Assembly (NCBI GenBank): GCA_027485145.1
Contig: JAIXRO010000102.1
Coordinates: 1 to 64,000 of the forward strand
DNA from: Hyphomonadaceae bacterium
GTDB lineage: Bacteria > Pseudomonadota > Alphaproteobacteria > Caulobacterales > Hyphomonadaceae
Reading direction: 5' to 3'
Length of the DNA stretch: 64,000 nt
The notes below the pieces were generated by a model. It was given only the letters and a program-made list of their open reading frames with translations, was not told where the DNA came from and made no database searches. Positions 37,782 to 47,356 of the stretch are shown here, one piece after another. Position numbers and translations under genes: made by a program. The stretch's first letter is position 1. The number at the start of each line of letters is the position of its first letter.

Positions 37782-39284
37782 TTACGCCAGACCCAGTTCC
37801 TCTAAGGCGCGGGCGCGCAACAGGTGCTTCTGCACCTTGCCCGATGCCGTGCGGGGGATGCCATCAGTGACGATGGCGGTCTTTGGCACCTTGAATTTGG
37901 CAAGCCGTTCCGCGCAATGGGCAATCACCTCATCAGGGGTGATGGTATATCCGGGCACGGGGATCACGTAGGCGCGGCCGACTTCGCCCCAGCGTTCGTC
38001 CGGCACACCGACCACGGCGCATTCGCCGATGGCCGTCAGCTCGGCGAGTACCGCCTCAACTTCTGCCGGATAGACGTTTTCGCCGCCGGAGATGTACATA
38101 TCCTTCTTGCGGTCGACGATGTAGAAGAACCCATCCTCATCGCGCATCGCGGCGTCACCGGTCACGAACCAGCCATCGACAAAGGCCTTGGCCGTCAGGT
38201 CCGGCTGCTTCCAATAGCCGTGCGCCACGCAAGGACCGCGCACCCAGAGCTCACCGCGTTCGCCGGTTGGGACTTCATTGCTATCATCATCGACGATCTT
38301 GGTTTCAACCGTCATCAGCGGCAGGCCGCAACTGCCGGCCTTGCGAAGCAGTGTCGGCAGATCATGCGCCGGCATAGCAAAGTTGGAGCCGGTTTCCGAC
38401 ATGCCGAAGCCTTCTGAAATGCGGACACCTGCATTCACGAAGCGCTCGGATTGCGCCTTTGGATTGGGCGCGCCGCCAATCGCCCAGCTGACGATATTCT
38501 TCAGCTTCTCCGGCGCAAATGTTGGCTGGTTCCAAAGGGTGGCAGCCATCTGCGGAACCGAGAAATAATGAGTCACGCCAAGCGCAGGGTCAGTCATCCG
38601 CTCCAGCGTGTGCACGGGGTCAAAGCCTTTGGAGATGAGCAGCGTAGCCCCGGCCTGGATGGGGGAGCGGGCGGCCGCATAAAGGCCAGCTGTGTGGAAT
38701 AAAGGCATGTCGCACAGAAACACGCTGCGCATCGTGACGTCGTTGCCATAGATGAAATTGGCGCAGCCCCAAAAGGCATTCTCTTCGGAGAGCATGACGC
38801 CCTTGGGCCGTCCGCTGGTGCCGGAGGTGTAGAGGAAAGTCGCGACGTCGCCAAAAGGGCGGCGTGCATCGGGGGAGGGCTTGTCCCCATCTTGTCCAAG
38901 CGACAACATGTCGGCGACCGCCATTGCACGACGCGCGGCTGACGGCGGAGCGAACTCGGGATCATGAAACACGATTTCCGGCTCAGCATCTGCTGCCAGC
39001 GCATCAATTTCTGCACTGGCGAGGCGCCAGTTGAACGGCACGAAGATGGAGCCCGCCCGTGCGCCTGCGTGCTGGAGGATCACCATTTCCGCGCAATTTT
39101 TGGAGAGGGTCGCAAGGCGAACGCCGCTGTTCGGACCAAACTCGCCTTCAATCCAAGCGGCCAAGCGATCAACCGCTTGGTTGAGCGTCCCATATGTCCA
39201 GCGTCGATCGCTCTCAAGATCTACAATCGCCAGCGCATTAGGGTTTGCGCGGGCGTAGGAGTGAATGGGGTCGCAAAAGGTCAT
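37782..39284 (-). CDS. AMP-forming acyl-CoA synthetase (500 aa)
   Basis: FLYTSGTSGRPKGVMLSEEN, GFGMSETGS, GELWVRGPCVAHGYW, GWFVTGDAAMRDEDGFFYIVDRKKDMYISGGENVYPAEVE, PRTASGKVQK. Confidence 0.93.
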   Translation of the reverse strand: MTFCDPIHSYARANPNALAIVDLESDRRWTYGTLNQAVDRLAAWIEGEFGPNSGVRLATLSKNCAEMVILQHAGARAGSIFVPFNWRLASAEIDALAADAEPEIVFHDPEFAPPSAARRAMAVADMLSLGQDGDKPSPDARRPFGDVATFLYTSGTSGRPKGVMLSEENAFWGCANFIYGNDVTMRSVFLCDMPLFHTAGLYAAARSPIQAGATLLISKGFDPVHTLERMTDPALGVTHYFSVPQMAATLWNQPTFAPEKLKNIVSWAIGGAPNPKAQSERFVNAGVRISEGFGMSETGSNFAMPAHDLPTLLRKAGSCGLPLMTVETKIVDDDSNEVPTGERGELWVRGPCVAHGYWKQPDLTAKAFVDGWFVTGDAAMRDEDGFFYIVDRKKDMYISGGENVYPAEVEAVLAELTAIGECAVVGVPDERWGEVGRAYVIPVPGYTITPDEVIAHCAERLAKFKVPKTAIVTDGIPRTASGKVQKHLLRARALEELGLA

Positions 39285-39326
39285 GGCAGGATCGCGCTTT
39301 GCAAGTTGGGGAGGAGAAGAGATAGA

Positions 39327-39353
39327 TGGGGTTCCGCCAAAGACGAAACCCCA
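39327..39353 (-). terminator. Weak hairpin between the ferB-like and CoA-ligase genes
   Basis: TGGGGTT-N13-AACCCCA just downstream of the 39362 stop; no clear U-tract. Confidence 0.35.
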
Positions 39354-39361
39354 AGTTCATC

Positions 39362-40201
39362 TTATGACTTCACCTTATTCACGTCGAACGTACCGAGACC
39401 CGGCTTGAACGACTTTTCATCGAGGAACTGGCGCGTCGCTTCCTTGCGTGCGGCGGCACCACCAAAGCTGTGCAGCGCTTCCTGCGCACGGATCTGATAA
39501 TCCAGACCATTGTCGTAAGTCATGTCGACCATGCGACGCATCGTCCATTTGGTGGCGCGCAGCGCGTGGCCGTCCTTCTTCTTCAGAACGTCGGCAATTT
39601 GAAGGACGCGCTCCTTGAGCTTGTCCGCAGGAACGGCTTCGGTGATGAGGCCCTGCTCCTCGGCCTGCTTGCCGGTGAGGTTTTCGCCCATCATGGCATG
39701 GTACATGGCCTTGCGGAACGGCATGAGTTCTTGCGCGACCTTGGACGCACCGCCACCGGGCAGAATGCCCCAGTTGATTTCGGACAGGCCAAACTGCGCA
39801 TCTTCGCTCGCAATGGCGATGTCGCAGCCGAAGAGCGGGCCATAGCCGCCGCCGAAGCACCAGCCGTTGATCATAGCGATCGTGGGCTTTTCATACCAGC
39901 GCAGTCGCTCGAACCAACCATAGCTTTCGCGCTGCGCCTTGCGGACGGCACCAAGGCCCAGCGCCTCATTCTCGCGGAAATACTCCTGAAGATCCATGCC
40001 GGCGGTCCAGGCTTCGCCTTCGCCTGTAAGCACCAGAACCTTCACGTCGTCGCGGAATTCCAGCTCTTCCAGAACCTTCTTCATCTGCCGGTTGAGCTTG
40101 GGGCTCATGCAGTTGCGCTTTTCGGGGCGGTTGAACTTCACCCAGGCGATGTCGTTCTCAACGGTATAGGCAACGGTATCTTCTTCGGCACGATCTGACA
40201 T
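39362..40201 (-). CDS. ferB: Feruloyl-CoA hydratase/lyase-like crotonase (279 aa)
   Basis: AWVKFNRPEKRNCMSPKLNRQM..VLVLTGEGEAWTAGMDLQEYFRE..YEKPTIAMINGWCFGGGYGPLFGCDIAIASEDAQFGLSEINWGILPGG..RQFLDEKSFKPGL, characteristic of HCHL/Ech/FerB. Confidence 0.9.
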   Translation of the reverse strand: MSDRAEEDTVAYTVENDIAWVKFNRPEKRNCMSPKLNRQMKKVLEELEFRDDVKVLVLTGEGEAWTAGMDLQEYFRENEALGLGAVRKAQRESYGWFERLRWYEKPTIAMINGWCFGGGYGPLFGCDIAIASEDAQFGLSEINWGILPGGGASKVAQELMPFRKAMYHAMMGENLTGKQAEEQGLITEAVPADKLKERVLQIADVLKKKDGHALRATKWTMRRMVDMTYDNGLDYQIRAQEALHSFGGAAARKEATRQFLDEKSFKPGLGTFDVNKVKS

Positions 40202-40222
40202 AGCTCACCTCTTTGCAAATTA

Positions 40223-40239
40223 TGTTATGGCCCATAACA
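40223..40239. promoter_or_regulatory. Putative MarR-type operator TGTTATGG-C-CCATAACA
   Basis: Perfect 8-bp inverted repeat with 1-nt spacer between divergent ferB-like (-) and MarR (+) genes. Confidence 0.65.
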
Positions 40240-40281
40240 GTCGACATTGCAGAGGACAAGCGCCATTGATAACGGGTCATC

Positions 40282-40704
40282 ATGCGAGATCCGCTTCTTC
40301 ATTATCCCGGCTATGTTTTGCGCCGCGCTTCAACTGCGGCGATGGCGGAGCTTGCGACGCGGATTGTGGTGCTCGGCTTGCGCACGACAGAAGCCACGAT
40401 CCTGCAAATTGTGGCAGAAAATCCAGGTATTTCGCAAAGTGCGCTTGGGCGGATGTTGGATATTCAGCGCGCCAATATGACGCCGATCGCGGCACGGCTT
40501 GAAGCGCGCGGGCTCATGCGCCGGTTGCCCAGTGATGGTCGCTCTCTGGGGTTGGAGTTGACGCCGGAAGGTCAACAGCTTGCAGAGAAGGCGCAGGCTG
40601 TCGTCGACGCGTTTGAAACGGAATTGACCAACCGAATCCCCCCTGAACATCGGGACCATCTGATGCCGGCCTTGCTGGCATTATGGCCTTCAACTGACGG
40701 CTGA
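40282..40704 (+). CDS. MarR family regulator (140 aa), FerC-like by context
   Basis: TEATILQIVAENPGISQSALGRMLDIQRANMTPIAARLEARGLMRRLPSDGRSLGLELTPEG; divergent from the ferB-like gene. Confidence 0.88.
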   Translation: MRDPLLHYPGYVLRRASTAAMAELATRIVVLGLRTTEATILQIVAENPGISQSALGRMLDIQRANMTPIAARLEARGLMRRLPSDGRSLGLELTPEGQQLAEKAQAVVDAFETELTNRIPPEHRDHLMPALLALWPSTDG

Positions 40705-40759
40705 AATCCAGCAGCGTTTCACTGCCGCCCCGTTGACGTTTGGCGCTCCTCAGCCGTAA

Positions 40760-40773
40760 GTGTTGCATACAAA
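40760..40773 (+). promoter_or_regulatory. Shared promoter motif GTGTTGCATACAAA
   Basis: Identical to 20387-20400; 23 nt upstream of the CoA-ligase start at 40797. Confidence 0.5.
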
Positions 40774-40796
40774 TCATCAGGAGCAGGGTGCCGACA

Positions 40797-42374
40797 ATGC
40801 GCGCTATTGACTATTTTGACCGCGGGCATGACCGCAAGCCGAGCCGGACGGCGATTGTTGACACGGTCACGGGCCAGCAATGGACCTTTGCCGAAGTCAA
40901 AGCGCTTTCTGAGCAAATCGCTGCCGCGATGCAGAAGCATGGCTTCAAGAGCCAGGATCTACTCGCACTTTATGGGCCGAATAGCGGCATGCTGCTCGTG
41001 GCGCTGCTCGCCATGTGGCGCGCCAACGGCAAATGGATCCCAGTCAACACGCGCAATGCGATTGACGCCAACGCCGGCTACATCAACTACGTCCGCTGTA
41101 ACTGGATGTTCTATCACTCGAGCCTTGTCGATGAGGTCACCGAGCTCCGCCGTCTTTGCCCGACGCTCAACACGTTCGTCTGTATCGACAAGCCGATGGA
41201 CAATGAATGGGGCGGAGATCCTTCGCTCGACCAGTTCATCGGCGGCGTGACTGCGGCTGACTTTGTCGAACCTGAAATCGACGCGTTCGGCAACATGCAC
41301 GAACTCGTCGGCATCTTCCCGACAGGCGGAACCACCGGCCCGTCAAAGGGCGCCAACGTGACCAACCTCGGTTGGGGCACGATGATCGAGACGGCAGCTG
41401 ATGGCATGGGCGGGCGCACCGATAATCCGGTAGCACTTGTCTCCGCACCGATCACGCACGCGGCGGGACCCATTGCGCTATCGACGATGAGCCTTGGAGC
41501 GACGCAAGTCATTCTCCCCGGCTTTGACGCGGAAAAGGTGCTGCAGGCGATCGACGAGTACAAGATCAGCCACATGTATCTGCCGCCGACGGCGCTTTAC
41601 CAGCTGCTCGCCTCGCCGGAGATCGGAAGCCACGACTATACGTCGCTGCGCATCTTCATCCTCGTCGGATCACCGTGCAGCCCGGAGAAGCTGCGTCAGG
41701 CCGTCGAGGTGTTCGGTCCGTGCATGTGCCAATCCTATGGTCAGGTGGAATGCCCGATGATCGTCGCCTGGTTCCCGCCGGAAGACGTGGCGCGTTTCGC
41801 GAAGGAAGCGCCGGAAAAGCTGGCGTCGTGCGGCAAGGTGACGCGCTCGCTCAAGGTGGCGCTGCTCGACGATGACGGCAAGCAGGTCCCGCTGGGCGAG
41901 GCTGGCGAAATCTGCGCGCGCGGCGTCCTTGTCTCGCACAGCTATTTCGAAAAGCCCGAGGAAACCGCCGAAGTCCGCAAGTTCGGCTGGCACCACACGG
42001 GTGACGTCGGCAAGTTTGATGAAGACGGGTATCTCTATATTGTGGACCGCAAGAAGGACATGGTCGTCTCCGGCGGCTTCAACGTCTTTACGTCGGAAGT
42101 CGAAGCGGCTGTCACCGAAATCGCCGAAGTGCGCGAATGTGCGGTCATCGGCATTCCGCATGAGAAGTGGGGCGAACAGGTCCACGCGATTGTCGTTGCC
42201 GATGGCATCGACGAAGCGACCGTCATTGCCCATTGCAAAGCCCGTCTGGGCGGTGTGAAGGCACCGAAGTCAGTCGCCTTTGTCGACGCTATCCCGCGGA
42301 CTGCCGCCGGTAAGATGGACAAGAAGGCGCTGCGCATTCCCTATTGGGGCGAAAACGCCCGCATGGTGAACTAG
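40797..42374 (+). CDS. AMP-forming acyl-CoA synthetase (525 aa)
   Basis: GIFPTGGTTGPSKGANVTN, SYGQVECPM, GEICARGVLVSHSYF, GWHHTGDVGKFDEDGYLYIVDRKKDMVVSGGFNVFTSEVE, PRTAAGKMDKKALR; start set to ATG 40797. Confidence 0.92.
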   Translation: MRAIDYFDRGHDRKPSRTAIVDTVTGQQWTFAEVKALSEQIAAAMQKHGFKSQDLLALYGPNSGMLLVALLAMWRANGKWIPVNTRNAIDANAGYINYVRCNWMFYHSSLVDEVTELRRLCPTLNTFVCIDKPMDNEWGGDPSLDQFIGGVTAADFVEPEIDAFGNMHELVGIFPTGGTTGPSKGANVTNLGWGTMIETAADGMGGRTDNPVALVSAPITHAAGPIALSTMSLGATQVILPGFDAEKVLQAIDEYKISHMYLPPTALYQLLASPEIGSHDYTSLRIFILVGSPCSPEKLRQAVEVFGPCMCQSYGQVECPMIVAWFPPEDVARFAKEAPEKLASCGKVTRSLKVALLDDDGKQVPLGEAGEICARGVLVSHSYFEKPEETAEVRKFGWHHTGDVGKFDEDGYLYIVDRKKDMVVSGGFNVFTSEVEAAVTEIAEVRECAVIGIPHEKWGEQVHAIVVADGIDEATVIAHCKARLGGVKAPKSVAFVDAIPRTAAGKMDKKALRIPYWGENARMVN

Positions 42375-42380
42375 CCGGGG

Positions 42381-43049
42381 TTAGGCCGCTGCCTCCAATA
42401 GGATGGCAGCGGTCTCTTCGGGTTTTTCAACCATGACGCCGTGGCCGGTGGGAAGCGAATAGACCTTCCAGTCTGGGTCAACCTTCACACGCTCATGAAA
42501 CTTCGTGAACACTGTGGGCGCATCTTTTGTTGCATAGATATAGGTGCGCCGCGTGATGGCCTGTTCGGCGCCCGTCATCTTCACCGGCTCAATCAGCGTC
42601 AGCAGCGGTTGGCGCGTCAGGAACGACGGAGATCCGGGGAAGGGGGCGACCAGCCCCGGCATATCCCGCTGTGCATCGATATAGTGCTTGCGCGAAGGTT
42701 CGTCGGCAATGTCCCAAAGTGCTTCGCCATCGCGTGGCAGGAACGCGTCGACATAGACGAGCGACCGGATCGCCTTGCCGAGGCGATTGGCGACTTCGGT
42801 GATGATCATCCCGCCATAGCTGTGGCCCGCCAGAACGAAATCGGTCAGCCCTTCGGCCGCAATCATGTTGGTGACATCGGTAACGTGCGTTTCGAGCGTG
42901 ATCGCGGGCGAGATCAGGTGCTTTTTCTCGCCGAGCCCGGTTAAGGTTGCGATGTGGACGTCATGCCCCTTGGCACGCAGCAACTTTGCGGTCGCGTGCC
43001 AGCCTTGGCCACCACCCCACGCACCGTGAACCAGAACGAACGTCGCCAT
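42381..43049 (-). CDS. Alpha/beta-fold hydrolase (222 aa)
   Basis: MATFVLVHGAWGGGQGW, FVLAGHSYGGMI, LPTGHGVMVEKPEE. Confidence 0.9.
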   Translation of the reverse strand: MATFVLVHGAWGGGQGWHATAKLLRAKGHDVHIATLTGLGEKKHLISPAITLETHVTDVTNMIAAEGLTDFVLAGHSYGGMIITEVANRLGKAIRSLVYVDAFLPRDGEALWDIADEPSRKHYIDAQRDMPGLVAPFPGSPSFLTRQPLLTLIEPVKMTGAEQAITRRTYIYATKDAPTVFTKFHERVKVDPDWKVYSLPTGHGVMVEKPEETAAILLEAAA

Positions 43050-43057
43050 GTCTTTTC

Positions 43058-43942
43058 CTATTCTTGCCAGGCGGGCTGCTCGCCCTTGGCCACGCGAGAG
43101 CTGTTTCCAAGCAGAAAGTCGCCCAGCACGTCAATTGCGTCGGGGTAGGCGGCCTTGACCTTGGCCTGAAGCTCGCCCGAGTTTTTGGACGCAGCAACCA
43201 TCTTCGGCCAGTCCGCAATATAGCTTTGGCTGAAGGTGATGCCTGAAATGTCATTCGGCAGGCCGTCTTTTGCATGGCCTGCAACAACAATTTCAGGCTT
43301 TAACGCGGCCAACTGGTCAAGCGCCTTGCCCCAGGCGGCAATCGCCTTCGGGTCATGTTCCCCGAACCAGAGGAACATCTGGTTGTAGACGAGGTCACCC
43401 GGGAAGAGCGCCTTGATGCCCGGCGCCCAAAGCGCGGTGGCATGCGCGTGATCGCCCTGCATCGGCCCGATGACCTTGAGCGGCTGGCCTTCCAGCATGA
43501 TCGTGTCGCCATCAAGCGGCATCGGTGCTGTTGGCGTCTTCGGCGCGTTTGTACCGAGCACGGGATACCAGCGCTTCACTTTGAACGGCAGAGACTTCCA
43601 AATGTCCGACACAACGGTGGGATGGGCCACAATCTTCACATTGGGGAAGGCTTGCTGGATGGTCTCCATCGCAAAGAAATGGTCGGGGTGGTCATGGCCT
43701 ATGAAGACGGTTTCCAACTCTTTGCCACTGTCCAAAACCATGGCAACGACGCGGTGGGCATCAGCAATCGTGAACGGTGCGTCGACGAGGACAGCTTTCT
43801 TTTCGCCCTTGATTAGCGCGATGTTGGCATAAAGAGATCCTGCACTTGTGCGGAGGACTTCAACCTCAAGCGGCTTTGGCTGGGCAAGGGCAGGGGCAGG
43901 GGACGCGATAAGGGCTAGGATGCTCAAAACTGTCTTACGCAT
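43058..43942 (-). CDS. Exported MBL-fold metallohydrolase (294 aa)
   Basis: Signal MRKTVLSILALIASPAPALAQ; VFIGHDHPDHFFAME (HxHxDH-type motif); start trimmed from the 354-aa ORF. Confidence 0.85.
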   Translation of the reverse strand: MRKTVLSILALIASPAPALAQPKPLEVEVLRTSAGSLYANIALIKGEKKAVLVDAPFTIADAHRVVAMVLDSGKELETVFIGHDHPDHFFAMETIQQAFPNVKIVAHPTVVSDIWKSLPFKVKRWYPVLGTNAPKTPTAPMPLDGDTIMLEGQPLKVIGPMQGDHAHATALWAPGIKALFPGDLVYNQMFLWFGEHDPKAIAAWGKALDQLAALKPEIVVAGHAKDGLPNDISGITFSQSYIADWPKMVAASKNSGELQAKVKAAYPDAIDVLGDFLLGNSSRVAKGEQPAWQE

Positions 43943-43953
43943 GACTTGTCTCC

Positions 43954-44709
43954 TCAATGGGCGGTCTGGCCGCCGTCGATGGTGAATAGCGCACCGTTGA
44001 TGAAGCTGGCCGAAGGCGAACAGAGGTGCAGCACAGTGCCTGCGATCTCTTCCGGCTGTGCGGCACGACCGCTGATGTTCTGGGCAAAGAAGGCCGCACG
44101 GAAATCTGCGCTGTCGGCCCAATGTTGGGTCATAGGTGTGACGACAAAACCCGGGGCGATGGCATTCACCCGTATGCCCAATTGCGCGTACTCAATTGCA
44201 GCTGCCTTGGTCAGGCCCACAACGGCATGCTTGCAGGCGACATAGGCTGACATGTTGGGGTCTGCGATAACACCTCCGACCGACGCCGTGTTGACGATGG
44301 CGCCACCACCGACCTTCAGGAAATGCCGGATCTCAGCCTGCATGGCGAAGAAGACGCCCTTCAGATCGACATCAATGGCGAGGTCGAGTTCGACTTCGGT
44401 GACCTCATGGAGCGGACGCTGCGGCGGCAGGACACCCGCATTGTTGAACGCACAGTCCATCGATCCAAAGCGGCTCACGCACTCTTCGACTAGAGCCGTC
44501 ATGGCCGCTGCGCTGGTCACATCGGCTTTGACGTAAGCGGCCTTGCCACCTGATGCGGTGATGGCGGCGACCGTTTCAGCCGCACGGTCGTCGACATCGC
44601 CAATCAGGACGGCTGCGCCGGCATTGGCAAATGCAACGCACGTTGCCCTGCCAATGCCGGTCGCCCCCCCCGTAACCAAAACTGTCTTGCCTGAAAAAAC
44701 CGCTGACAT
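43954..44709 (-). CDS. SDR family oxidoreductase (251 aa)
   Basis: MSAVFSGKTVLVTGGATGIGRATC, NNAGVLPP, YVACKHAVVGLTK; start trimmed to 44709. Confidence 0.9.
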   Translation of the reverse strand: MSAVFSGKTVLVTGGATGIGRATCVAFANAGAAVLIGDVDDRAAETVAAITASGGKAAYVKADVTSAAAMTALVEECVSRFGSMDCAFNNAGVLPPQRPLHEVTEVELDLAIDVDLKGVFFAMQAEIRHFLKVGGGAIVNTASVGGVIADPNMSAYVACKHAVVGLTKAAAIEYAQLGIRVNAIAPGFVVTPMTQHWADSADFRAAFFAQNISGRAAQPEEIAGTVLHLCSPSASFINGALFTIDGGQTAH

Positions 44710-44729
44710 CTGATCTCTCCCTAAAACCC

Positions 44730-45737
44730 TTATCGATCGGGTGCGATCAGCACTTTGCACTCATGTGTGCGCTTGCGCAGCGCCTCAAATCGGACTGGCG
44801 TGTCAGCAAGTGAAATGGTGTCGGTTACCAGCGCGCGCGGTTCGGCTGCGCCAGCGTCGAGCGCGTCGAGTGCTTCTTCATATTCCTGCCGCGTGAAGAA
44901 GGCGGAGGTGATGAGACGCACCTCCTTGGACAGCATGGCAAAGCTGTTGAATGTGTCTGGCCGGGTACACAGGCCGAGTAGGCAGATCGTGCCGCGCTTA
45001 CGGACTTGCTCTACGGCTTGGGCGATCAGGCCGGGCACACCCACGCACTCAAAGACGATGTCGGGCTTGGCGCCGAGCATCTGCTCCGGACCGCCGACGG
45101 GATCGTCGGGGCTGACGCAGAAGCCAGTTGCGCCCATCTCCATTGCACGCGCTTCCTGGAAGGTTGCAAGATCTTGGATGATGACGTCGCTCGCGCCCTT
45201 GCGCCGTGCCCAGAAGGCAACGGCAAGACCGATTGGACCAGCGCCGAGGATCAACACTTTGTCGCCCGGCTTCATGTCCGACATGTTCACGCCATGGAGG
45301 GCGACAGCCAGCGGTTCGATGATGGCACCATCTGCAAGGCTGGCCGATTGGGGCAGGCGAATGCACTGGTTCGGTTTAGTGACTGCATATTCGGCATAGC
45401 CGCCGCCCTGCAGGCCAAAATGATCGCACCAGGCCACTTCTCCGGACATGCAGGACGCACAATGTCCGCAGCTTTTTAGAGGGATGACGGAAACAAGATC
45501 GCCAAGCTTCAGCCCTTCTGCACCCTTGCCAAGGGCCACGACTTCGCCCGCAAATTCATGGCCGAGAACGTCGCCCTTATTGATGCCGTAGGCCGGGTCT
45601 TCGGTCATGTGCAGATCAGACCCGCAAATGCCGCAGCGCCCAACCTTGACGACGACTTCATCCGCCTGCGGTGTCGGGTCGTCGAGGGTCTCCAGCGCTA
45701 GCGGCTGGTGGAGTCCTTGCATGACCACAGCGCGCAT
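44730..45737 (-). CDS. Zinc-dependent medium-chain alcohol dehydrogenase (335 aa)
   Basis: GRCGICGSDLHMTED, GHEFAGEVVALG, structural-zinc CGHCASCMSGEVAWC, VLILGAGPIGLAVA. Confidence 0.92.
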   Translation of the reverse strand: MRAVVMQGLHQPLALETLDDPTPQADEVVVKVGRCGICGSDLHMTEDPAYGINKGDVLGHEFAGEVVALGKGAEGLKLGDLVSVIPLKSCGHCASCMSGEVAWCDHFGLQGGGYAEYAVTKPNQCIRLPQSASLADGAIIEPLAVALHGVNMSDMKPGDKVLILGAGPIGLAVAFWARRKGASDVIIQDLATFQEARAMEMGATGFCVSPDDPVGGPEQMLGAKPDIVFECVGVPGLIAQAVEQVRKRGTICLLGLCTRPDTFNSFAMLSKEVRLITSAFFTRQEYEEALDALDAGAAEPRALVTDTISLADTPVRFEALRKRTHECKVLIAPDR

Positions 45738-47356
45738 CAGGCGATCCCGGACTTGCCCGGCGCGATGACGCCATTGGGATCAATCGCGTTCTTTAGAAGC
45801 TTGTTGAAGTCACGGTTGGTCTGGCCATATTGCTGGGCAACCAGTTCCATCGAGTTCACGCCAGTCCGATAACTGGCCCAGCCCTTTTTGCCGAATGTCG
45901 TGACGAGATCCTGATAGCAGGCGTCGGCCTTCTTTTCCTGCTCAGGGTCGCTCTTGTCATAGAGGAGGGCGATGATGTGGTGAAGATCACGCCAGCCAAT
46001 GGCATAGGCTGCGGTATAGTCGAAGCCATGTTTATCGAGGATTTCGCGGGCAAGTTTTGTCTGGCCCTCGGCCTCAGCGCCCTTAGCGGCCGCAACCGGT
46101 GCGAACCAGGCCAGACCTCCACCAGCCCCACGCCAGCGCAGCAGGCCGATCTCATCGAGGTTCAGGCCGCCTTCCATCAGTGTTGCATGGTGGTGGAACC
46201 ATGGGTTCTCGCCCATTTCCGCGGCTGTCAGCACTTCACCACCGCTCGCCGTCAATTGCGCGCGGATGATGGGTTCAATGGCAGCCACAGTCTGTTCCGT
46301 GCCATAGAGGGCGAAATATGTGTTCCACATGCCGAGGCCATTCGCCTTGGCCGCTTTCTTGACCGACGCATCATCCAATGGCTGGCCATCGGGCACAATC
46401 TCATTCCGGCGCTTGAACATGGCGAGCTGATAAGATGCGCTCATCATCAAGTTGCAGTTGGCGACAAGGCTGGAGACGCGGAGTGGTCGCATCGCTTCGA
46501 TGATCTTGGGCACGTCGGCCATATTGTCATGGCGGATCATGAACGGCTTGTAGACCGGCGGCCGCGGCATCAGCCACATGCCCATTTTCGTCACGATGCC
46601 GAAATTGGACTGGGTGAACAGGCCGTCGACATAAGGGCCGTAACCCCATTTGAATGCCTGCCACGCTGTTGAGCCTTCAATGCTGCCCATGCCGGTGCGA
46701 AGGATTTCCGCGTTAGGCAGGACAACTTCCATGCCGCACTGGAAGGTGAAGTGCTCGCCATAAGGCGTGTAGCCGACACCGCGGTCGAGTGTGTTGCCGA
46801 CGGGCGAGGCAATCGGGCCTACGGTCGGAACGTCAATCCAAAGCGGGATGTTATTGTCGTCCAGATAGTCCTTGAGCTGCTGGTAGGTCACGCCTGGCTC
46901 AATGAGACAGGTGCCCAGATCTGCGTCCACTTCAAGGATGCGGTTCATACGCTTGAGGTCGAGGACGATCTGCCCCGGCGTCGCGGGGGCCGCCATGCCA
47001 TAGCCCATGTTCTTGCCAGTAGAGATCGGCCAGATGGGCTGCTTGTACTTGTTCGCGATACGGACAATTTCCTGCACCTCTTCCACCGTGCGCGGGCAGA
47101 CGGCGCCGAGCGGAACGTGCCGGCCATTTGGATCAGGAACGTAGACCTTTCCCCAAGGCATCACGGCTTCGGGATCGCCGAAGACCCATTCATCCCCAAC
47201 GACACTGCGCATCGCCTTAATGGCGCCCGCAAAGTCCGCCTTGGTAACGCCGGGGGCAAGGGTGCCCTTATTGTCGCAAGAGGCGAGGCCGACCATGGCG
47301 GCGCCAAGAACGCTCGCGCCGATCAGGCCACGACGGTTGAGTTCAAATTCGCTCAT
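45737..47356 (-). CDS. FAD-binding VAO/4-cresol-dehydrogenase-type oxidoreductase with predicted Tat/lipoprotein signal (539 aa)
   Basis: MSEFELNRRGLIGASVLGAAMVGLASCDNK; WPISTGKNMGYGMAAPATPG; VGNTLDRGVGYTPYGEHFTFQCGMEVVLP; IDPNGVIAPGKSGIA. Confidence 0.9.
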   Translation of the reverse strand: MSEFELNRRGLIGASVLGAAMVGLASCDNKGTLAPGVTKADFAGAIKAMRSVVGDEWVFGDPEAVMPWGKVYVPDPNGRHVPLGAVCPRTVEEVQEIVRIANKYKQPIWPISTGKNMGYGMAAPATPGQIVLDLKRMNRILEVDADLGTCLIEPGVTYQQLKDYLDDNNIPLWIDVPTVGPIASPVGNTLDRGVGYTPYGEHFTFQCGMEVVLPNAEILRTGMGSIEGSTAWQAFKWGYGPYVDGLFTQSNFGIVTKMGMWLMPRPPVYKPFMIRHDNMADVPKIIEAMRPLRVSSLVANCNLMMSASYQLAMFKRRNEIVPDGQPLDDASVKKAAKANGLGMWNTYFALYGTEQTVAAIEPIIRAQLTASGGEVLTAAEMGENPWFHHHATLMEGGLNLDEIGLLRWRGAGGGLAWFAPVAAAKGAEAEGQTKLAREILDKHGFDYTAAYAIGWRDLHHIIALLYDKSDPEQEKKADACYQDLVTTFGKKGWASYRTGVNSMELVAQQYGQTNRDFNKLLKNAIDPNGVIAPGKSGIA

